A program made the translations under genes and the position numbers. From Nomia melanderi (Eukaryota; Arthropoda; Insecta; Hymenoptera; Halictidae): a stretch of 64,000 nt of DNA. The notes beneath the pieces were generated by a model, which ran no database searches, was not told where the DNA came from, and saw only the letters and a list, made by a program, of their open reading frames with translations. This document shows positions 24,814 to 37,928 of this stretch, piece after piece (position 1 is the first letter of the stretch; every line of letters starts with the position of its first letter). The stretch lies in NCBI RefSeq assembly GCF_051020985.1, contig NW_027475162.1:434001-498000 (forward strand), read 5' to 3'.

Positions 24814-27800
24814 GATATCACCAGATATATATTGGATTTTTACATGTCCTTGGGTGACGGATACCGAAAATCTGTAATTTTCTTGGCCCCTGGTGGTCCG
24901 AGGTCGTTGCTGCTGCACAGATTCATGCGCCAGGGCCTCCTGCAGACAATGCACTTTGATTTATCGCGCTATCTGTAATAGCACCCGAGATATCACCAGA
25001 TATATATTGGATTTTTCCCTGACCCTGAGTGTCCGGTCCCATGAGACGGTGGTTTTCTCGGCCCCTGGTGGTCCGAGGTCGTTCCCACTGCACCCATTCA
25101 TGCGCCAGGGCCTCCTGCAGATAATTCACTTTGGTTTATTGCGCTATCTCTAATAGCACCCGAGATATCACCAGATATATATTGGATTTTCCCCAGACCC
25201 TGAGTGTCCGGCCCCATGAGACTGTGGTTTTCTCGGCCACTGGTGGTCTGAGGTCGTCCCCGCTGCACAGATTCATGAGCCAGGGCCTCCTGCACATAAT
25301 GCATTCTGATTTATTGCGCTATCTGTAATAGCTCCCGAGATATCACCAGTTATATATTGGATTTTTCCCTGACCCTGAGTGTCCGGGCCCATGAGACTGT
25401 GGTTTTCTCGGCCCCTGGTCGTCTGAGGTCGTTCCGCTGCACAGATTCATGCGCCAGGGCCTCCTGCAGATAATTCACTTTGGTTTATTGCGCTATCTCT
25501 AATAGCACCCGAGATATCACCAGATATATATTGGATTTTTCCCTGACCCTGAGTGGCCGACTCCATGAGACGGTGGTTTTCTCGGCCCCTGGTGGTCCGA
25601 GGTAGTTCCCGCTACACAGATTCATGCGCCAGGGCCTCCTGCAGACAATGCACTTTGATTTATTGCGCTATCTCTAATACCACCCGAGATATCACCATAT
25701 ATATATATTGGTTTTTCCCCTGACCCGGAGTGTCCGGCCCCATGAGACGGTGGTTTTCTCGGACCCTGGTGGTCCGAGGTCGTTCCCGCTGCCCAGATTC
25801 ATGCGCCAGGGCCTCCTGCAGATAATTCACTTTGGTTCATTGCGCTATCTCTAATAGCACCCGAGATATCACCATATATATATTGTATTTTCCCCCGACC
25901 CTGAGTGTCCGGCCCCATGAGGCGGTGGTTTTCTCGACCCCTGGGTGTCTGAGGTCTTTCCCGCTGCACAGATCCATGCGCCAGGGCCTCCTACAGACAA
26001 TGCACTCTGATTTATTGCGCTATCTGTAATAGCACCCGAGATATCACCATATATATATTGGATTTTTCCCCGACCCAGACAGCCCGGCCCCATGTGTCGG
26101 TGGTTTTCTCGGCCCCTGGTTTTCCGAGGTCGTTCCCGCTGCACAGATTCATGCGCTGGGACCTCCTGCAGGCAATGCACTTTGATTTATTGCACTATCT
26201 CTAATAGCACCCGAGATATCACCATATATATATTGTATTTTCCCCCGACCCTGAGTGTCCGGCCCCATGAGGCGGTGGTTTTCTCGACCCCTGGGTGTCT
26301 GAGGTCGTTCCCGCTGCACAGATTCATGCGCCAGGGCCTCCTGCAGATAATTCACTTTGATTTATTGCGCTGTCTCTAATAGCTCCCGAGATATCACCAG
26401 ATATATATTGGATTTTTCCCTGACCCTGACAGTCCGGCCCCATGAGACGGTGAATTTCTCGGCCCCTGGTGGTCCGAGGTCGATCCCGCTGCACAGATTC
26501 ATGCGCCAGGGCCTCCTACAGACAATGCACTTTCAGTTATTGCGCTATTTGTAATAGCACCCGTGATATCACCAGATTTATGTTGGATTTTTCCCTGACC
26601 CTGAGTGTCCGACTCCATGAGACGGTGGTTTTCTCGGCCCCTGGTGGTCCGAGGTCGTTCCCGCTGCACAGGTTCATGCGCTAGGGCCTCCTGCAGACAA
26701 TGCACTTTGATTTATTGCGCAATCTCTAATAGCACCCGTGATATCACCAGATATATATTGGATTTTTCAATGACCCTGACAGTCCGGCCCCATGAGACGG
26801 TGATTTTCTCGGCCCCTGGTGGTCCGAGGTCGATCCCGCTGCACGGATTCATGCGCCAGGACCTCCTGCAGACAATGCACATTGGTTTATTGCGCTATCT
26901 GTAATAGCACCCGAGATATCACCAGATATATATTGGATTTTTCCCTGACCCTGAGTGTCCGGCCCCATGAGACGGTGATTTTCTCTGCCCCTGGTGGTCC
27001 GAGGTCGTTCCCGCTGCACAGATGCATGCGCCAGGGCCTCCTGCAGATAATTCACTTTGGTTTATTGCGCTATCTCTAATAGCACCCGAGATATCACCAG
27101 ATATATATTGGATTTTCCCCTGACCCTGAGTTTCCGGCCCAAAGAGATGGTGGTTTTATGGGCCCCTGGTGGTCCGAGGTCGTTCCCGCTGCACAGATGC
27201 ATGCGCCAGGGCCTCCTGCAGATAATTCACTTTGGTTTATTGCGCTATCTCTAATAGCACCCGAGATATCGCCAGATATATATTGGATTTTTCCCTGACC
27301 CTGAGTGTCCGGCCTCATGAGACGGTGGTTTTCGCGGCCCCTGGTGGTCCGAGGTCGTTCCGCTGCACAGATTCATGCGCCAGGGCCTCCTGCAGATAAT
27401 TCACTTTGGTATATTACGCTATCTCTAATAGCACCCGAGATATCACCAGATATATATTGGATTTTTCCCTGACCCTGAGTGTCCGGCCCCATGAGACGGT
27501 GATTTTCTCGGCCCCTGGTGGTCCGAGGTCGTTCCCGCTGCACAGATGCATGCGCCAGGGCCTCCTGCAGATAATTCACTTTGGTTCATTGCGCTATCTC
27601 TAATAGCACCCGATATATCACCATATATATATTGGATTTTCCCCCGACCCTGAGTGTCCGGCCCCATGAGGCGGAGGTTTTCTCGGCCCCTGGTTTTCCG
27701 AGGTCGTTCCCGCTGCACAGATTCAGGCGCCAGGGCCTCCTGCAGACAATGCACTTTGGCTTATTGCGCTATCTCTAATAGCACCCGAGATATCACCAGA

Positions 27801-28405
27801 TATATATTGGATTTTTCCCCGACCCTGAGTGTCCGGCCCCATGAGACGGTAGTTTTCACGGCCCCTGGTGGTCCCAGGTCGTTACCGCTGCACAGATGCA
27901 TGCGCTGGGACCTCCTGCAGGCAATGCACTTTGGTTTATTGCGCTATCTGTAATAGCACCCGATATATCACCAGATATATATTGGATTTTTCCCTGACCC
28001 TGAGTGTCCGGCCCCATGAGACGGTGATTTTCTCGGCCCCTGGTGGTCCGAGGTCGTTCCCGCTGCACAGATGCATGCGCCAGGGCCTCCTGCAGATAAT
28101 TCACTTTGGTTTATTGCGCAATCTCTAATAGCACCCGAGATATCACCAGATATATATTGGATTTTCCCCTGACCCTGAGTTTCCGGCCCAAAGAGATGGT
28201 GGTTTTATGGGCCCCTGGTGGTCCGAGGTCGTTCCCGCTGCACAGATGCATGCGCCAGGGCCTCCTGCAGATAATTCACTTTGGTTTATTGTGCTATCTC
28301 TAATAGCACCCGAGATATCTCCAGATATTTATTGGATTTTTCCCTGACCCTGAGTGTCCGGCCTCATGAGACGGTGGTTTTCGCGGCCCCTGGTGGTCCG
28401 AGGTC
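24745..28405 (+). repeat. Large duplicated block, right copy, rearranged
   Basis: This is a copy of 18450-22285 with whole-monomer changes. It has two additional monomers at about 25130-25480, which match 16210-16560 (offset 8920 bp). It lacks one monomer at each of three points: between units matching about 19.5 and 19.9 kb, about 20.4 and 20.6 kb, and about 21.4 and 21.6 kb. At each loss the junction stays in register. The monomer at about 27607-27781, for example, joins the left of one unit to the right of the next at TTTTCTCGGCCCCTGGTTTT. Confidence 0.86.
24814..24988 (+). repeat. Variant-box monomer (GGATACCGAAAATCTG type)
   Basis: The block reads GTGACGGATACCGAAAATC with the CTTGG change downstream. 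It matches the unit at 18518 in the left copy of the large duplicated block. Confidence 0.88.
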
Positions 28406-28837
28406 GTTCCCGCTGGCCAGATTCATGCGCCATGCCTCCTACAGACAATGCACTTTGGTTTATTGAGCTATCTCTAATAGCACCCGAGATATCACCAGAT
28501 ATATATTGGATTTTTCCCTGACCCTGAGTGTCCGACCCCATGAGACGGTGGTTTTCTCGGCCCCTGGTGGTCCGAGGTCGTTCCCGCTTCACAGATGCAT
28601 GCGCCAGGGCCTCCTACAGACAATGCACTCTGATTTATTGCGCTATCTGTAATAGCACCCGAGATATCAACAGATATATATTGGATTTTTCCCAGACCCT
28701 GAGTGTCCGGCCCCATGAGACGGTGGTTTTCTCGGCCCCTGGTGGTCCGAGGTCGTTCCCGCTTCACAGATGCATGCACCAGGACCTCCTGCGGACAATG
28801 CACTTTGATTTATCGCGCAATCTGTAATAGAACCCGA

Positions 28838-29012
28838 GATATCACCAGATATATGCTGGTTTATTACATGACATTGGGTGACGGATACCGAAAATATGTA
28901 ATTTTCTCGGCCCCTGGTGGTCCGATGTCGTTCCTGCTGCACAGATTCATGCCCCAGGGCCTCCCGCAGACAATGCACTTTGATTAAATGCGCTATCTCT
29001 AATAGCACCCGA
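28838..29012 (+). repeat. Variant-box monomer (GGATACCGAAAATATG type)
   Basis: The block reads GTGACGGATACCGAAAATATG, preceded by GGTTTATTACATGACATTGG. Downstream it has GGTCCGATGTCGTTCCTGC and ends in TTTGATTAAATGCGC, the end typical of chimeric units. Confidence 0.87.
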
Positions 29013-29189
29013 GATATCATAAGATATATATTGGATTTTCCCCTGATCCTGAGCGTACGGCCCCATGAGACGGTGGTTTTCTCGGCCCCTGGTGGTCCGA
29101 GGTCGTTCCCGCTGGCCAGATTCATGCGGCAGGCCTCATACAGACAATGCACTTTGGTTTATTGCGCTATCTCTAATAGCACCCGAGAT

Positions 29190-30980
29190 ATCACCTGATA
29201 TATATTGGATTTTCCCCTGACCCTGAGTGTCCGGCCCCATGAGACTGTGGTTTTCTCGGCCACTGGTGGTCCGAGGTCGTTCCCGCTGCACAGATTCATG
29301 CGCCAGGCCTCCTACAGACAATGCACTTTGATTTATTGCGCTATCTGTAATAGCACCCGAGATATCACCAGATATATATTGGATTCTTCCCTGACCCTGA
29401 GTGTCCGGCCCCATGTGACGGTGGTTTTCTCGGCCCCTGGTGGTCCGAGGTCGTTCCCGCTGCACAGATTCATGCGCCAGGGCCTCCTGCAGATAATTCA
29501 CTTTGGTTTATTGCGCTATCTCTAATACCACCCGAGATATCAGCGGATATATATTGGATTTTCCCCTGACCCTGAGTGTCCGGCCCCATGAGATGGTGGT
29601 TTTCTCGGCCCCTGGTGGTCCGAGGTCGTTCCCGCTGCACAGATTCATGCACCAGGACCTCCTACAGACAATGCACTTTGATTTATTGCGCTATCTGTAA
29701 TAGCACCCGAGATATCACCAGATATATGTTGGATTTTTCCCTGACCCTGAGTGTCCGGCCCCATGAGACGCTGGTTTTCTCGGCCCCTGGTGGTCCGAGG
29801 TCGTTCCCGCTGCACAGATTCATGCGCCAGGGCCTCCTGCAGATAATTCACTTTGGATTATTGCGCTATCTCCAATAGCACCCGAGATATCACCAGATAT
29901 ATATTGGATTTTTCCCTGACCCTGACAGTCCGACCCCATGAGACGGTGGTTTTCTCGGCCCCTGGTGGTCCGAGGTGGTTCCCGCTGCACAGATTCATGC
30001 GCCGGTGCCTCCTGCAGACAATGCACTTTGAATTATTTCGCTATCTCTAATAGCACGGGAGATATCACCAGATATATATTGGATTTTTCTTTGAACCTGA
30101 CAGTCCGGCCCCATGAGACCGTGATTTTCTCGGCCCCTGGTGGCCCGAGGTCGATCCCGCTGCACGGATCCATGCGCCAGGGCCTCCTACAGACAATGCA
30201 CTTTGATTTATTGCGCTATCTCTAATAGCACCCGAGATATAACCAGATATATATTGGATTTTCCCCCGACCCTGAGTGTCCGGCCCCATGAGACTGTGGT
30301 TTTCTCGGCCCCTGGTGGTCCGAGGTCGTTCCCGCTGCACAGATTCATGCACCAGGGCCTCCTACAGACAATGCACTTTGATTTATTGCGCTATCTGTAA
30401 TAGCACCCGAGATATCACCAGATATATATTGGATTTTTCCCTGACCCTGAGTGTCCGGCCCCATGAGACGGTGGTTTTCTCGGCCCCTGGTGGCCCGAGG
30501 TCGTTCCCGCTGCACAGATTTATGCGCCAGGGCCTCCTGCAGATAATTCACTTTGGTTTATTGCGCTATCGCTAATAGCACCCGAGATATAACCAGATAT
30601 ATATTGGATTTTCCCCCGACCCTGAGTGTCCGGCCCCATGAGACTGTGGTTTTCTCGGCCCCTGGTGGCCCGAGGTCGTTCCCGCTGCACAGATTTATGC
30701 GCCAGGGCCTCCTGCAGATAATTCACTTTGGTTTATTGCGCTATCTCTAATAGCACCCGAGATATAACCAGATATATATTGGATTTTCCCCCGACCCTGA
30801 GTGTCCGGCCCCATGAGACGCTGTTTTTCTCGGCCCCTGGTGGTCCGAGGTCGTTCCCGCTGCACAGATTTATGCGCCAGGGCCTCCTGCAGATAATTCA
30901 CTTTGGTTTATTGCGCTGTCTCTAATAGCACCCGAGATATAACCAGATATATATTGGATTTTCCTCCGACCCTGAGTGTC
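29190..30980 (+). repeat. Multi-monomer block, copy 1 of 3
   Basis: From about 29500 to 30980 this is collinear with about 39290-40770 at a constant offset of 9791 bp. It is collinear with the middle copy at 5594 bp (29.5-29.8 kb) and then 6294 bp (29.85-30.98 kb), because the middle copy has four extra monomers. Characteristic units include CTGGCTTTGAATTATTTCGC-like ends near 30025, TTTTTCTTTGAACCTGACAG near 30085, and a run of GATATAACCAG starts that lack the EcoRV site. Confidence 0.86.
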
Positions 30981-31110
30981 CGGCCCCATGTGACCGTGGT
31001 TTTCTCGGCCCCTGGTGCTCCGAGGTCGTTCCCGCTGGCCAGGTTCATACGCCAGGGCTTCCTGCAGACAATCCACTTTGATTTATTGCGCTATCTCTAA
31101 TAGCACCCGT

Positions 31111-31285
31111 GATATCATCAGATACATCCTGGGTTTTTACATGACCCTGGGTGTCCGGCGCCATGTGTCGGTAGTTTTCTCGGCCCCTGGTGGTCCGAGG
31201 TCCTTCCAGCTGCACAGATTCATGCCCCAGGTCCTCTCGCAGACAATGCACTTTGATTAAATGCGCTATCTCTAATAGCACCCGA
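31111..31285 (+). repeat. Chimeric monomer
   Basis: The left part is ATACATCCTGGGTTTTTACA, the box GTCCGGCGCCATGTGTCGG, and the end TTTGATTAAATGCGC. It matches the unit at 23940 in a diverged third copy of that local block. Confidence 0.78.
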
Positions 31286-32332
31286 GATATCGCCAGATAT
31301 ATGCTGGATTTTTCCCTGACCCTGACAGTCCGGCCCCATGTGTCGATGCTTTTCACGGCCCCTGGTGGTCCGAGATCGTTCCCGCTGCACAGATTAATGC
31401 GCAAGGGCCCCCTACGGACAATGCACTTTTATTTATTGCGCCATCTGTAATAGCACCCGAGATATCACCAGATATATATTGGATTTTCCCCTGACCCTGA
31501 GCGCCCGGCCCCATGAGACGGTGGTTTTCTCGGCCCCTGGTGGTAAGAGGTCGTCCCCAGTGGCCAGATTCATGCGCCAGGCCTCCTACAGACAATGCAC
31601 TTTGGTTTATTGCGCTATCTCTAATAGCACCCGAGATATCACCAGATATATATAGGATTTTCCCCATACCCTGAGTGTCCGGCCCCATGTGTCCGTGGTT
31701 TTCTCGGCCCCTGGTGCTCCGAGGTCGTTCCCGCTGGCCAGATTCATGCGCCAGGCCTCCTTCAGACAATGCACTTTGGTTTATTGCGCTATCTCTATTA
31801 GCACCCGAGATATCAGCAGATATATATTGGATTTTTCCCTGACCCTGAGTGTCCGGCCCCGTGAGACGGTGGTTTTCTCGGCCCCTGGTGGTCCGAGGTC
31901 GTTCCCGGTGGCCAGATTCATGCGCCAGGGCCTGCTACAGACAATGCACTTTGGTTTATTGCGCTATCTCTAATAGCACCCGAGATATCACCAGATACAT
32001 ATTGGATTTTCGCCTATCCCTGAGTGTCCGGCCACATGTGACCGTGGTTTTCTCGGCCCCTGGTGCTCCGAGGTCGTTCCCGCTGGCCAGATTCATGCGC
32101 CATGCCTCCTACAGACAATGCACTTTGGTTTATTGCGCTATCTCTAATAGCACCTGAGATATCACCAGATATATATTGGATTTTTCCCAGACCCTGAGTG
32201 TCCGGCCCCATGAGACGGTGGTTTTCTCGGCCCCTGGTGGTCCGAGGTCGTTCCCACTTCACAGATGCATGCACCAGGACCTCCTGCGGACAATGCACTT
32301 TGATTTATCGCGCAATCTGTAATAGAACCCGA

Positions 32333-32507
32333 GATATCACCAGATATATGCTGGATTATTACATGACATTGGGTGACGGATACCGAAAATATGTAATTTT
32401 CTCGGCCCCTGGTGGTCCGATGTCGTTCCTGCTGCACAGATTAATGCGCAAGGGCCTCCTACGGACAATGCACTTCGATTTATTGCGCTATCTCTAATAG
32501 CACCCGA
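32333..32507 (+). repeat. Variant-box monomer (GGATACCGAAAATATG type)
   Basis: The block reads GTGACGGATACCGAAAATATG after GGATTATTACATGACATTGG. Its copy lies 1399 bp downstream at 33732. Confidence 0.88.
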
Positions 32508-32682
32508 GATATCACCAGATATATATTGGATTTTCCCCTGACCCTGAGTGTCCGGCCCCATGAGACGGTGGTTTTCTCGGCCCCTGGTTGTCCGAGGTCG
32601 TTGCCGCTACACAGAATCATGCGCCAGGGCTTCCTGCAGACAATACACTTTGCTTTATTGCGCTATCTCTGATAGCACCCGA

Positions 32683-32857
32683 GATATCATCAGATACATC
32701 CTGGGTTTTTACATGACCATGGGTGTCCGGCGCCATGTGTCGGTGGTTTTCTCGGCCCCTGGTGGTCCGAGGTCGTTCCAGCTGCACAGATTCATGCCCC
32801 AGGGCCTCCCGCAGACAATGCACTTTGATTAAATGCGCTATCTCTAATAGCACCCGA
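32683..32857 (+). repeat. Chimeric monomer
   Basis: The left part is ATACATCCTGGGTTTTTACA with CCATGGGTGTCC, the box CGGCGCCATGTGTCGG, and the end TTTGATTAAATGCGC. It lies two units after the variant-box monomer at 32333 and is repeated 1399 bp downstream. Confidence 0.79.
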
Positions 32858-33731
32858 GATATCGCCAGATATATGCTGGATTTTTCCCTGACCCTGACAG
32901 TCCGGCCCCATGTGTCGATGCTTTTCACGGCCCCTGGTGGTCCGAGATCGTTCCCGCTGCACAGATTAATGCGCAAGGGCCCCCTACGGACAATGCACTT
33001 TTATTTATTGCGCCATCTGTAATAGCACCCGAGATATCACCAGATATATATTGGATTTTCCCCTGACCCTGAGCGCCCGGCCGCATGAGACGGTGGTTTT
33101 CTCGGCCCCTGGTGGTCCGAGATCGTTCCCGGTGGCCAGATTCATGCGCCAGGGCCTGCTACAGACAATGCACTTTGGTTTATTGCGCTATCTCTAATAG
33201 CACCCGAGATATCACCAGATACATATTGGATTTTCCCCTATCCCTGAGTGTCCGGCCACATGTGACCGTGGTTTTCTCGGCCCCTGGTGCTCCGAGGTCG
33301 TTCCCGCTGGCCAGATTCATGCGCCATGCCTCCTACAGACAATGCACTTTTGTTTATTGCGCTATCTCTAATAGCACCCGAGATATCACCAGATATATAT
33401 TGGATTTTTCCCTGACCCTGAGTGTCCGACCCCATGAGACGGTGGTTTTCTCGGCCCCTGGTGGTCCGAGGTCGTTCCCGCTTCACAGATGCATGCGCCA
33501 GGGCCTCCTACAGACAATGCACTCTGATTTATTGCGCTATCCGTAATAGCACCCGAGATATCAACAGATATATATTGGATTTTTCCCAGACCCTGAGTGT
33601 CCGGCCCCATGAGACGGTGGTTTTCTCGGCCCCTGGTGGTCCGAGGTCGTTCCCACTTCACAGATGCATGCACCAAGACCTCCTGCGGACAATGCACTTT
33701 GATTTATCGCGCAATCTGTAATAGAACCCGA

Positions 33732-33906
33732 GATATCACCAGATATATGCTGGATTATTACATGACATTGGGTGACGGATACCGAAAATATGTAATTTTC
33801 TCGGCCCCTGGTGGTCCGATGTCGTTCCTGCTGCACAGATTAATGCGCAAGGGCCTCCTACGGACAATGCACTTCGATTTATTGCGCTATCTCTAATAGC
33901 ACCCGA
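33732..33906 (+). repeat. Variant-box monomer (GGATACCGAAAATATG type)
   Basis: This is the downstream copy of the unit at 32333, with the same box and flanks. It belongs to the 1399-bp-spaced duplication. Confidence 0.88.
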
Positions 33907-34081
33907 GATATCACCAGATATATATTGGATTTTCCCCTGACCCTGAGTGTCCGGCCCCATGAGACGGTGGTTTTCTCGGCCCCTGGTTGTCCGAGGTCGT
34001 TGCCGCTACACAGAATCATGCGCCTGGGCTTCCTGCAGACAATACACTTTGCTTTATTGCGCTATCTCTGATAGCACCCGA

Positions 34082-34256
34082 GATATCATCAGATACATCC
34101 TGGGTTTTTACATGACCATGGGTGTCCGGCGCCATGTGTCGGTGGTTTTCTCGGCCCCTGGTGGTCCGAGGTCGTTCCAGCTGCACAGATTCATGCCCCA
34201 GGGCCTCCCGCAGACAATGCACTTTGATTAAATGCGCTATCTCTAATAGCACCCGA
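34082..34256 (+). repeat. Chimeric monomer
   Basis: This is the downstream copy of the unit at 32683. The duplication ends at this unit's right edge. The next monomer starts with GATATCATCAGATATATATTGG and belongs to the block beginning at 34257. Confidence 0.79.
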
Positions 34257-37200
34257 GATATCATCAGATATATATTGGATTTTCCCCTGATCCTGAGCGT
34301 ACGGCCCCATGAGACGGTGGTTTTCTCGGCCCCTGGTGGTCCGAGGTCGTTCCCGCTGGCCAGATTCATGCGGCAGGCCTCATACAGACAATGCACTTTG
34401 GTTTATTGCGCTATCTCTAATAGCACCCGAGATATCACCTGATATATATTGGATTTTCCCCTGACCCTGAGTGTCCGGCCCCATGAGACTGTGGTTTTCT
34501 CGGCCCCTGGTGGTCCGAGGTCGTTCCCGCTGCACAGATTCATGCGCCAGGTCCTTCTACAGACAATGCACTTTGATTTATTGCGCTATCTGTAATAGCA
34601 CCCGAGATATCACCAGATATATATTGGATTCTTCACTGACCCTGAGTGTCCGGCCCCATGAGACGGTGGTTTTCTCGGCCCCTGGTGGTCCGAGGTCGTT
34701 CCCGCTGCACAGATTCATGCGCCAGGGCCTCCTGCAGATAATTCACTTTGGTTTATTGCGCTATCTCTAATACCACCCGAGATATCACCGGATATATATT
34801 GGATTTTCCCCTGACCCTGAGTGTCCGGCCCCATGAGACGGTGGTTTTCTCGGCCCCTGGTGCTCCGAGGTAGTTCCCGCTGGCCAGATTCATGCGCCAG
34901 GCCTCCTACAGACAATGCACTTTGATTTATTGCGCTATCTGTAATAGCACCCGAGATATCACCAGATATATATTGGATTCTTCCCTGACCCTGAGTGTCC
35001 GGCCCCATGTGACGGTGGTTTTCTCGGCCCCTGGTGGTCCGAGGTCGTTCCCGCTGCACAGATTCATGCGCCAGGGCCTCCTGCAGATAATTCACTTTGG
35101 TTTATTGCGCTATCTCTAATACCACCCGAGATATCACCGGATATATATTGGATTTTCCCCTGACCCTGAGTGTCCGGCCCCATGAGATGGTGGTTTTCTC
35201 GGCCCCTGGTGGTCCGAGGTCGTTCCCGCTGCACAGATTCATGCACCAGGACCTCCTACAGACAATGCACTTTGATTTATTGCGCTATCTGTAATAGCAC
35301 CCGAGATATCACCAGATATATGTTGGATTTTTCCCTGACCCTGAGTGTCCGGCCCCATGAGACGCTGGTTTTCTCGGCCCCTGGTGGTCCGAGGTCGTTC
35401 CCGCTGCACAGATTCATGCGCCGGTGCCTCCTGCAGACAATGCACTTTTAATTATTTCGCTATCTCTAATAGCACGCGAGATATCACCAGATATATATTG
35501 GATTTTTCTTTGAACCTGACAGTCCGGCCCCATGAGACCGTGATTTTCTCGGCCCCTGGTGGCCCGAGGTCGATCCCGCTGCACGGATCCATGCGCCAGG
35601 GCCTCCAACAGACAATGCACTTTGATTTATTGCGCTATCTCTAATAGCACCCGAGATATAACCAGATATATATTCGATTTTCCCCCGACCCTGAGTGTCC
35701 GGCCCCATGAGACTGTGGTTTTCTCGGCCCCTGGTGGTCCGAGGTCGTTCCCGCTGCACAGATTCATGCACCAGGGCCTCCTACAGACAATGCACTTTGA
35801 TTTATTGCGCTATCTGTAATAGCACCCGAGATATCACCAGATATATATTGGATTTTTCCCTGACCCTGAGTGTCCGGCCCCATGTGACGGTGGTTTTCTC
35901 GGCCCCTGGTGGCCCGAGGTCGTTCCCGCTGCACAGATTCATGCACCAGGACCTCCTACAGACAATGCACTTTGATTTATTGCGCTATCTGTAATAGCAC
36001 CCGAGATATCACCAGATATATGTTGGATTTTTCCCTGACCCTGAGTGTCCGGCCCCATGAGACGCTGGTTTTCTCGGCCCCTGGTGGTCCGAGGTCGTTC
36101 CCGCTGCACAGATTCATGCGCCAGGGCCTCCTGCAGATAATTCACTTTGGATTATTGCGCTATCTCCAATAGCACCCGAGATATCACCAGATATATATTG
36201 GATTTTTCCCTGACCCTGACAGTCCGACACCATGAGACGGTGGTTTTCTCGGCCCCTGGTGGTCCGAGGTCGTTCCCGCTGCACAGATTCATACGCCGGT
36301 GCCTCCTGCAGACAATGCACTTTGAATTATTTCGCTATCTCTAATAGCACGCGAGATATCACCAGATATATATTGGATTTTTCTTTGAACCTGACAGTCC
36401 GGCCCCATGAGACCGTGATTTTCTCGGCCCCTGGTGGCCCGAGGTCGATCCCGCTGCACGGATCCATGCGCCAGGGCCTCCTACAGACAATGCACTTTGA
36501 TTTATTGCGCTATCTCTAATAGCACCCGAGATATAACCAGATATATATTGGATTTTCCCCCGACCCTGAGTGTCCGGCCCCATGAGACTGTGGTTTTCTC
36601 GGCCCCTGGTGGTCCGAGGTCGCTCCCGCTGCACAGATTCATGCACCAGGGCCTCCTACAGACAATGCACTTTGATTTATTGCGCTATCTGTAATAGCAC
36701 CCGAGATATCACCAGATATATATTGGATTTTTCCCTGACCCTGAGTGTCCGGCCCCATGTGACGGTGGTTTTCTCGGCCCCTGGTGGCCCGAGGTCGTTG
36801 CCGCTGCACAGATTTATGCGCCAGGGCCTCCTGCAGATAATTCACTTTGGTTTATTGCGCTATCGCTAATAGCACCCGAGATATAACCAGATATATATTG
36901 GATTTTCCCCCGACCCTGAGTGTCCGGCCCCATGAGACTGTGGTTTTCTCGGCCCCTGGTGGCCCGAGGTCGTTCCCGCTGCACAGATTTATGCGCCAGG
37001 GCCTCCTGCAGATAATTCACTTTGGTTTATTGCGCTATCTCTAATAGCACCCGAGATATAACCAGATATATATTGGATTTTCCCCCGACCCTGAGTGTCC
37101 GGCCCCATGAGACGCTGTTTTTCTCGGCCCCTGGTGGTCCGAGGTCGTTCCCGCTGCACAGATTTATGCGCCAGGGCCTCCTGCAGATAATTCACTTTGG

Positions 37201-37400
37201 TTTATTGCGCTGTCTCTAATAGCACCCGAGATATAACCAGATATATATTGGATTTTTCCCTGACCCTGAGTGTCCGGCCCCATGAGACGCTGGTTTTCTC
37301 GGCCCCTGGTGGTCCGAGGTCGTTCCCGCTGCACAGATTTATGCGCCAGGGCCTCCTGCAGATAATTCACTTTGGATTATTGCGCTATCTCTAATAGCAC
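34257..37400 (+). repeat. Multi-monomer block, copy 2 of 3, with four extra monomers
   Basis: The left part (34257-35400) matches copy 3 at an offset of 4197 bp and the right part (36150-37200) at 3497 bp. The 700-bp difference is four monomers that are present only here, at about 35400-36150. Within this stretch, units near 35484 and 36359 match each other at 875 bp, so the insert looks like an internal five-monomer duplication with some loss. Confidence 0.84.
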
Positions 37401-37928
37401 CCGAGATATCACCAGATATATATTGGATTTTCCCCTGACCCTGAGTGCCCGGCCCCATGAGACTGTGGTTGTCTCGGCCCCTGGTGATCCCAGGTCGTTC
37501 GCGCTGCACAGATTCATGCGCCAGGTCCTTCTACAGACAATGCACTTTGATTTATTGCGCTATCTGTAATAGCACCCGAGATATCACCAGATATATATTG
37601 GATTCTTCCCTGACCCTGAGTGTCCGGCCCCATGAGACGGTGGTTTTCTCGGCCCCTGGTGGTCCCAGGTCGTTCCCGCTGCACAGATTCATGCGCCAGG
37701 GCCTCCTGCAGATAATTCACTTTGGTTTATTGCGCTATCTCTAATACCACCCGAGATATCACCGGATATATATTGGATTTTCCCCTGACCCTGAGTGTCC
37801 GGCCCCATGAGACGGTGGTTTTCTCGGCCACTGGTGCTCCGAGGTAGTTCCCGCTGGCCAGATTCATGCGCCAGGCCTCCTACAGACAATGCACTTTGCT
37901 TTATTGCGCTATCTCTGATAGCACCCGA

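Larger units (their letters stand above)
28406..34256 (+). repeat. Mosaic of 174-bp, variant-box and chimeric monomers with internal duplications
   Basis: About 28490-28860 recurs at about 33385-33755 (offset 4894 bp). About 32170-32860 recurs at about 33570-34256 (offset 1399 bp, eight monomers less one base), including its variant-box and chimeric units. The stretch also holds the first copy of the block repeated at 34-41 kb (about 29200-30980). No non-satellite sequence is present. Confidence 0.83.

Noticed and set aside
28667..29152. Longest open frame (161 codons, minus strand) as a candidate gene
   Set aside because: It spans nearly three monomers and stays open only because the unit around 29131 lacks one base, which keeps the frame. 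Related open frames occur at 34016-34396 and 38405-38593 for the same reason.
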